DNA of 18,333 nucleotides from Prevotella sp. (GTDB taxonomy: Bacteria; Bacteroidota; Bacteroidia; Bacteroidales; Bacteroidaceae). The position numbers and the translations under genes are program-made. The stretch covers positions 1-18,333 of the forward strand of contig JAJPZD010000015.1 in the NCBI GenBank assembly GCA_021204605.1, in the 5' to 3' direction. Each line of letters begins with the position of its first letter. The stretch's first letter is position 1. A model generated the notes under the pieces. That model searched no databases, was not told where the DNA came from, and worked only from the letters and a program-made list of their open reading frames with translations. This document shows positions 14,270 to 18,333 of the stretch, one piece after another.

Positions 14270-14620
14270 TTGAAACGCATATTCTATATACAGAAGAACG
14301 ACCGATTGGTATTGATAGGCGTACTTATCTTCTTGGTTGTGGCGACTGTCGTGACATATATCGCAAATCCTTCTTCCGACAGTTATGGAGGTGCAAAAGA
14401 GAATACAAAAGCCGAATTGTTTTATTTCGATCCGAATACGGCCGACAGTGCACAGTTTGCCCGTCTGGGGATACGTCCTCGTCAGATACACAACATTTAT
14501 AAGTATCGTGCGAAGGGAGGCAGGTTCCGTAGGCCGAGGGATTTCTCACGTATCTATGGACTGTCAGAAAAGAAATACAAGGAGTTAGAGCCGTATATAC
14601 GGATAGAGAGACGTTATTGA
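14270..14620 (+). CDS. Membrane-anchored helix-hairpin-helix (ComEA-like) protein, TTG start
   Basis: 116 residues. The frame has a stop at 14264 and no ATG anywhere before the HhH domain, so translation must begin at TTG (14270) or another non-ATG codon; the opening KRIFYIQKNDR resembles related proteins. One transmembrane segment (about 13-31) is followed by a linker and an HhH-type domain, from FDPNTADSAQFARLGI at 53-68 to the C-terminus (YGLSEKKYKELEPYI). HhH domains of this kind bind DNA without sequence specificity; in ComEA this serves DNA uptake outside the inner membrane. Whether this one does is unknown. It follows the NSS pair by 25 bp. Confidence 0.85.
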   Translation: MKRIFYIQKNDRLVLIGVLIFLVVATVVTYIANPSSDSYGGAKENTKAELFYFDPNTADSAQFARLGIRPRQIHNIYKYRAKGGRFRRPRDFSRIYGLSEKKYKELEPYIRIERRY

Positions 14621-14709
14621 GTTGGTGTCTCACAGGATGGAATTTTTTATTTAAAGTTTTTTATTGGATAAAAAAAAGTATCGAGGTCCATTTATTCAGA
14701 TATTTTTTT

Positions 14710-14717
14710 TATTTTTG
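14710..14717 (+). promoter_or_regulatory. Probable pta-ackA promoter (-7 box)
   Basis: TATTTTTG matches TAnnTTTG and would start transcription near 14724, about 44 nt before the pta ATG. No clear TTG is found at -33. No convincing terminator is visible between the HhH gene and this box (14621-14709), so read-through is possible. Confidence 0.55.
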
Positions 14718-14767
14718 CAAGAGAGAATTTATAAAGATACATATCCTTAAAATAAACTATAAAAACT

Positions 14768-15775
14768 ATGGATTTAGTTCAACAGATTATTGCGCGTGCA
14801 AAGAGTAACAAGCAGCGCATTGTGCTCCCTGAGGCCACTGAGGAGCGCACATTGAGGGCGGCCGATATGGTATTGGCAGATGATGTGGCAAACATTATCC
14901 TTATTGGTAATCCTGATGAGATTAATTCATTGGCAGAGCAGTGGGGATTGAAAAACATCGGCAAGGCAACTATTGTTGACCCAGAGAACAGCCCAAAGAG
15001 TGAGGAATATGCCCAATTGCTTGCTGAGTTGCGCAAGAAGAAGGGCATGACAATCGAGCAGGCCCGTGAGCTTGTGAAGAACCCTCTTTATTATGGTTGT
15101 ATGATTATCAAGACAGGTGATGCAGACGGTCAGATTAGCGGAGCCTTGAGTACAACGGGTGACACGCTGCGTCCTGCCTTGCAGATTATCAAGTGTTCAC
15201 CGGGTATCACCTGCGTAAGTGGAGCAATGCTGTTAGTAACCAAGCAGCCACAGTATGGAGAGGAAGGTATTCTCGTTGTTGGAGACGTTGCCGTAACCCC
15301 TATGCCAGATGCAGCGCAGCTTGCTCAGATAGCAGTATGTACGGCCCAGACTGCCAAGTCGGTTGCTGGTTTTGCTGACCCACGAGTTGCGATGTTGAGT
15401 TTTTCGACAAAGGGCAGTGCTTCACATGAGGTTGTTGACAAGGTAGTTGAGGCTACAAAGTTGGCTAAGGAAATAGATCCATCACTCAAGGTAGATGGTG
15501 AGCTTCAGGCAGATGCGGCACTTGTTCCATCAGTAGGAGCGAAGAAGGCACCTGGCAGTGCCATAGCAGGCAAGGCAAATGTCCTTGTATTTCCGTGTCT
15601 TGAGGTAGGAAACATTGCGTATAAGCTTGTTCAGCGTCTTGGTGATGCTGTGGCTCTTGGTCCTATTCTTCAGGGTATCGCCCGTCCGGTCAATGACCTT
15701 AGTCGTGGATGCTCTGTTGATGATATTTACAAGATGGTAGCAATCACTGCTTGTCAGGCCATGGATGCGAAATAA
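14768..15775 (+). CDS. pta: Phosphate acetyltransferase
   Basis: Converts acetyl-CoA and phosphate to acetyl phosphate and CoA, the first step of acetate formation; cytosolic. At 335 residues it is the short, single-domain type, without the N-terminal regulatory DRTGG part of E. coli Pta. Seen along the chain: KQRIVLPEATEERTLRAAD near the start, YYGCMIIKTGDADGQISGA (108-126), VVGDVAVTPMPDAAQLAQIA and, near the C-terminus, GIARPVNDLSRGC, whose Ser312 and Arg313 correspond to the active-site serine and arginine of the Methanosarcina enzyme. ackA follows after 31 bp, so the two form the usual operon. Confidence 0.96.
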   Translation: MDLVQQIIARAKSNKQRIVLPEATEERTLRAADMVLADDVANIILIGNPDEINSLAEQWGLKNIGKATIVDPENSPKSEEYAQLLAELRKKKGMTIEQARELVKNPLYYGCMIIKTGDADGQISGALSTTGDTLRPALQIIKCSPGITCVSGAMLLVTKQPQYGEEGILVVGDVAVTPMPDAAQLAQIAVCTAQTAKSVAGFADPRVAMLSFSTKGSASHEVVDKVVEATKLAKEIDPSLKVDGELQADAALVPSVGAKKAPGSAIAGKANVLVFPCLEVGNIAYKLVQRLGDAVALGPILQGIARPVNDLSRGCSVDDIYKMVAITACQAMDAK

Positions 15776-15806
15776 AAGTAGGTATCACATAAAAGTGGAA
15801 AAAGCC

Positions 15807-17000
15807 ATGAAAATATTAGTTTTGAATTGTGGTAGTTCATCCATCAAATACGCATTATACAATATGGATGACAAGTCGGTAATGACTTCAGGCGGTGCTG
15901 AGCGTGTGGGTCTTGATGGAGCTTTTGTAAAAGTGAAGTTAGCCAATGGAGAGAAGAAAACGATTATGCACGACATTCCTGAGCATACAGAGGGAGTAAA
16001 GTTTATATTCTCCCTGCTTACAGATTCAGAAATCGGTGTAATAAAGGACTTGAAAGAGATCAATGCCGTAGGTCACCGTATGGTGCATGGTGGCGAGAAG
16101 TTCAACAAGAGTGTATTGTTGACAAAAGAGGTGTTGAAGGCATTTGAGGAAGTCAGCGATCTTGCACCTCTGCACAACCCGGCAAATCTTAAGGGTGTGA
16201 ACGCAGTCAGTGAGCTGATGCCAGGTCTTCCGCAGGTGGGCGTATTCGATACCGCATTTCACCAGACGATGCCTGCTCATTCATATCTCTATGCAATTCC
16301 ATACGAGCTTTACCAGCAGTATGGTGTTCGTCGTTACGGTTTTCACGGAACGAGTCACCGCTATGTGTCACAGCGTGTCTGCGATTTTCTTGGTGTGAAA
16401 CCTGCTGACAAGAAGATAATCACATGTCACGTAGGTAATGGTGGTAGTATTGCAGCTGTTTACAAAGGGAAGTGCGTTGATACGTCAATGGGTCTTACAC
16501 CTCTTGAGGGACTTATGATGGGAACCCGTAGTGGAGACATTGATGGAGGGGCGATTACATATTTGGCAAAGAAGCTCAATTTAGATGCTGATGGGATGTC
16601 TAATTTCCTCAATAAGAAATGTGGTCTTCTGGGTGTTACCGGTGTATCTTCTGATATGCGTGAGGTTGATGCTGCCGTTGCCAAAGGCAATGAGAGGGCT
16701 AAGGTTGCAATTGATATGTACAACTACCGTATAAAGAAATATATTGGTGCGTATGCTGCCGCTATGGGAGGTTGCGATATCATTGTGTTCACGGCAGGTG
16801 TAGGAGAGAATCAGTGTGCTATGCGAGAGGATGTATGTCGTGGATTGGATTACATGGGAGTTCTGTTTGATGTAGAAAAGAACAATGAGGTTCATGGAGA
16901 GGAGGCTGTCATCTCTACACCTGATTCAAAGGTAACAGTATGCGTGATACCGACAGACGAAGAGTTGATGATTGCTACAGATACTGCCGCTTTGGTATAG
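15807..17000 (+). CDS. ackA: Acetate kinase
   Basis: Transfers phosphate from acetyl phosphate to ADP, giving acetate and ATP; cytosolic, of the ASKHA sugar-kinase fold. The ATG at 15807 is chosen over an upstream in-frame start at 15765, which would overlap pta and add residues before the conserved MKILVLNCGSSSIKY. The 397 residues match the family. Catalytic and binding residues fall at the positions known for the Methanosarcina enzyme: Asn7, Arg91 (GHRMVHGG), Asp148 (FDTAFHQTMP), His180 (GFHGTSH), Arg241 (MMGTRSGDIDGG), and the metal-site glutamate in PTDEEL. The phosphate loops CHVGNGGS and AGVGEN are intact. With pta it makes ATP by substrate-level phosphorylation in fermentation. Confidence 0.97.
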   Translation: MKILVLNCGSSSIKYALYNMDDKSVMTSGGAERVGLDGAFVKVKLANGEKKTIMHDIPEHTEGVKFIFSLLTDSEIGVIKDLKEINAVGHRMVHGGEKFNKSVLLTKEVLKAFEEVSDLAPLHNPANLKGVNAVSELMPGLPQVGVFDTAFHQTMPAHSYLYAIPYELYQQYGVRRYGFHGTSHRYVSQRVCDFLGVKPADKKIITCHVGNGGSIAAVYKGKCVDTSMGLTPLEGLMMGTRSGDIDGGAITYLAKKLNLDADGMSNFLNKKCGLLGVTGVSSDMREVDAAVAKGNERAKVAIDMYNYRIKKYIGAYAAAMGGCDIIVFTAGVGENQCAMREDVCRGLDYMGVLFDVEKNNEVHGEEAVISTPDSKVTVCVIPTDEELMIATDTAALV

Positions 17001-17028
17001 ATATAAATAGTGTTTAGGTCTATAGACA

Positions 17029-17084
17029 AAAATACACATATAAAAATCACCGCAATATTGCGGTGATTTTTATATGTGTATTTT
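17029..17084. terminator. Perfect 56-bp palindrome, bidirectional terminator
   Basis: Positions 17029-17056 are the exact reverse complement of 17057-17084, with no spacer. The GC-rich core CACCGCAATATTGCGGTG is flanked by AAAAAT on the left and ATTTTT on the right, so RNA read from either strand gets a stem followed by a U-tract. It lies 28 bp after the ackA stop and 8 bp after the stop of the convergent inositol-phosphate synthase gene, and should end both. Confidence 0.93.
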
Positions 17085-17092
17085 ATTTCCGG

Positions 17093-18333
17093 TCAGTCAA
17101 TCTCTTCATCAGCCTCATAGCCACCCATCTCACGGAGAGCATTCTTCAGCATTGTGTATTGTTGGAAAAGGTTGTTGACTGCATCCTCACCCTTGGTATA
17201 GTCGTGCATAGGACTTTTGAGGAAGAAGCTAAGGAAGCGCTGAATGCCATATCTCCCGGCGCGTGCGGCAAGGTCGCTCAGCAATGTGAGGTCAAGCAGC
17301 AATGGTGCTGCGAGGATAGAGTCCCTGCAAAGGAAGTTTATCTTTATTTGCATAGGATAGCCCATCCAACCGAAGATATCGATGTTGTCCCATCCTTCCT
17401 TGTTGTCGTTGCGTGGAGGATAATAGTTGATACGAACCTTATGATAATAATTTGTGTACAAATCAGGCTGTACCTCTGGTTTCAGGATTGTCTCCAAGGT
17501 GGAGAGTTTAGACACTTCTTTAGTGCGGAAATTATCGGGCTCATCGAGGACAAGGCCATCCCTGTTGCCCAATATGTTTGTTGAGAACCAGCCGCTGAGC
17601 CCAAGGCAGCGTGTGCCTATGATTGGTGCGAAACCACTTTTTACAAGCGTCTGACCAGTTTTGAAATCCTTGCCTGCGATAGGCATTTTTGTTTGTTCTG
17701 CCAATTCCCACATTGCTGGGATGTCAACCGTAGTGTTAGGAGCTCCCATGATGAATGGAGAGCCTTCTTTCAAAGCAGCGTAGGCATAGCACATTGACGG
17801 TGCGATATGCACACGGTCGTCGGCTTTCATAGCATCTTCCAGAGTTTTTAACGAGCCGTGGATTTTGAGGTCAACAGGAACGTAGATTTCAGTAGAAGCG
17901 GCCCAAATGACGACTATACGGTTGCAGTTGTTGGTTTCCTTGAATTTTCTGATGTCATTGCGGAGCTCTTCCACCATATTCCAACGAGTGTTGCAATCTT
18001 TCACGTTGTCACCGTCTATGCGCTTGGCATAGTTTTTGTCGAAGGCAGCTTTCATCGGAACAATCTTTTCAAGGTCGTCTTTCACTGAGTTAATGTCTTT
18101 GTCTTTGAGGACTTCGGCATACATGGCAGCTTGGTAGGCGTTTTGAGGATAAACGTCCCATGCGCCGAACACGATGTCGTCGAGCTTTGCCAAAGGCACG
18201 ATGTCGCCATAATGAAGGTATTTTTTGTCTGCGCCTTTACCCACACGTATTTTGTCATACTGTGTCATAGAGCCAATAGGCTTACCTAAACCGCGGCGAG
18301 TCATAAACACACCCGTCATGAATGTTGTTGATA
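17093..18333 (-). CDS. ino1: Inositol-3-phosphate synthase, 5' end outside window
   Basis: Makes 1L-myo-inositol 3-phosphate from glucose 6-phosphate with NAD as tightly recycled cofactor. The visible part, about 413 codons, continues in frame past the right edge; the first Met at 18319 is internal (codons before it read STTF), and the N-terminal GxGG nucleotide motif is missing from the window. Visible family marks: DDIVFGAWDVYPQNAYQAA, WAASTEIYVPV, SMCYAYAALKEGSPFIMGAP, GKDFKTGQT, STNILGNRDG, YHKVRINYYPPRNDNKEGWD and NIDIFGWMGYPM, the last groups carrying the lysines and aspartates of the active site. In Bacteroidetes this enzyme feeds inositol phospholipid synthesis. It converges with ackA across a shared terminator. 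Confidence 0.95.
   Translation of the reverse strand, partial: STTFMTGVFMTRRGLGKPIGSMTQYDKIRVGKGADKKYLHYGDIVPLAKLDDIVFGAWDVYPQNAYQAAMYAEVLKDKDINSVKDDLEKIVPMKAAFDKNYAKRIDGDNVKDCNTRWNMVEELRNDIRKFKETNNCNRIVVIWAASTEIYVPVDLKIHGSLKTLEDAMKADDRVHIAPSMCYAYAALKEGSPFIMGAPNTTVDIPAMWELAEQTKMPIAGKDFKTGQTLVKSGFAPIIGTRCLGLSGWFSTNILGNRDGLVLDEPDNFRTKEVSKLSTLETILKPEVQPDLYTNYYHKVRINYYPPRNDNKEGWDNIDIFGWMGYPMQIKINFLCRDSILAAPLLLDLTLLSDLAARAGRYGIQRFLSFFLKSPMHDYTKGEDAVNNLFQQYTMLKNALREMGGYEADEEID

Noticed and set aside
14608..14650. Possible terminator after the HhH gene.
   Set aside because: The GAGAC/GTCTC pairing has a long loop, overlaps the coding end, and the T run comes too late.
15765..15806. Longer acetate kinase starting within pta.
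   Set aside because: Conserved acetate kinases begin at MKILVLNCGSSS, and the upstream residues are not family-like.

Overview
The window looks like chromosomal core DNA of a Bacteroidales bacterium, most likely Prevotella or a close relative. Two things point there. Several start regions carry the Bacteroidetes-type -7 box TAnnTTTG, some with a TTG-like -33 box about 19-23 nt upstream, and Shine-Dalgarno sequences are mostly absent. The gene families are also typical: a pyrE operon with an SRPBCC gene, an AAA/DUF4143 ATPase remnant, a 45-residue single-helix protein, a membrane-anchored HhH protein and a bacterial inositol-phosphate synthase. The genus was judged by eye, without a database search.

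Left part, minus strand (1-4760). The 5' end of a lipoprotein gene (OmpA-family-like) lies 27 bp behind tRNA-Leu(UAA), whose promoter is about 110 nt upstream. Next comes a four-gene block reading leftward from one clear promoter: pyrE, an SRPBCC protein, argH, and a lipoprotein whose C-terminal domain resembles a Rieske fold with four cysteines. Behind that promoter lies a decayed zone (3581-5550). It holds an ATPase gene that has lost its Walker A end, then the frameshifted, 5'-truncated tail of a surface protein that still has its terminator. A 12-bp inverted repeat sits at the truncation point.

Middle (5668-11385). fucO (lactaldehyde/propanediol oxidoreductase) reads leftward. The 503-bp gap between fucO and the divergent acyl-CoA synthetase gene holds a minus-strand promoter followed about 100 nt later by an intrinsic terminator, before fucO's own promoter: a candidate small RNA or attenuated leader. 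Rightward come a long-chain acyl-CoA synthetase, prfB (without the usual programmed frameshift), the 45-residue membrane protein and a CYTH triphosphate-tunnel protein, whose 3' end overlaps a convergent VanZ-like gene by 41 bp.

Right part (11385-18333). Interlocked divergent promoters serve the VanZ-like gene and a pair of tandem, translationally coupled NSS (SLC6-type) sodium symporters, followed by a membrane-anchored HhH protein with a TTG start. Then come pta and ackA, the acetyl-CoA to acetate/ATP pathway. A perfect 56-bp palindrome ends ackA and the convergent inositol-3-phosphate synthase gene, which runs off the right edge.

Most of the window is housekeeping metabolism, translation and transport. 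The least explained parts are the 6972-7113 promoter/terminator pair, the decayed locus at 3581-5550 and the four-cysteine Rieske-like lipoprotein. No CRISPR array, complete insertion sequence or phage gene was seen.
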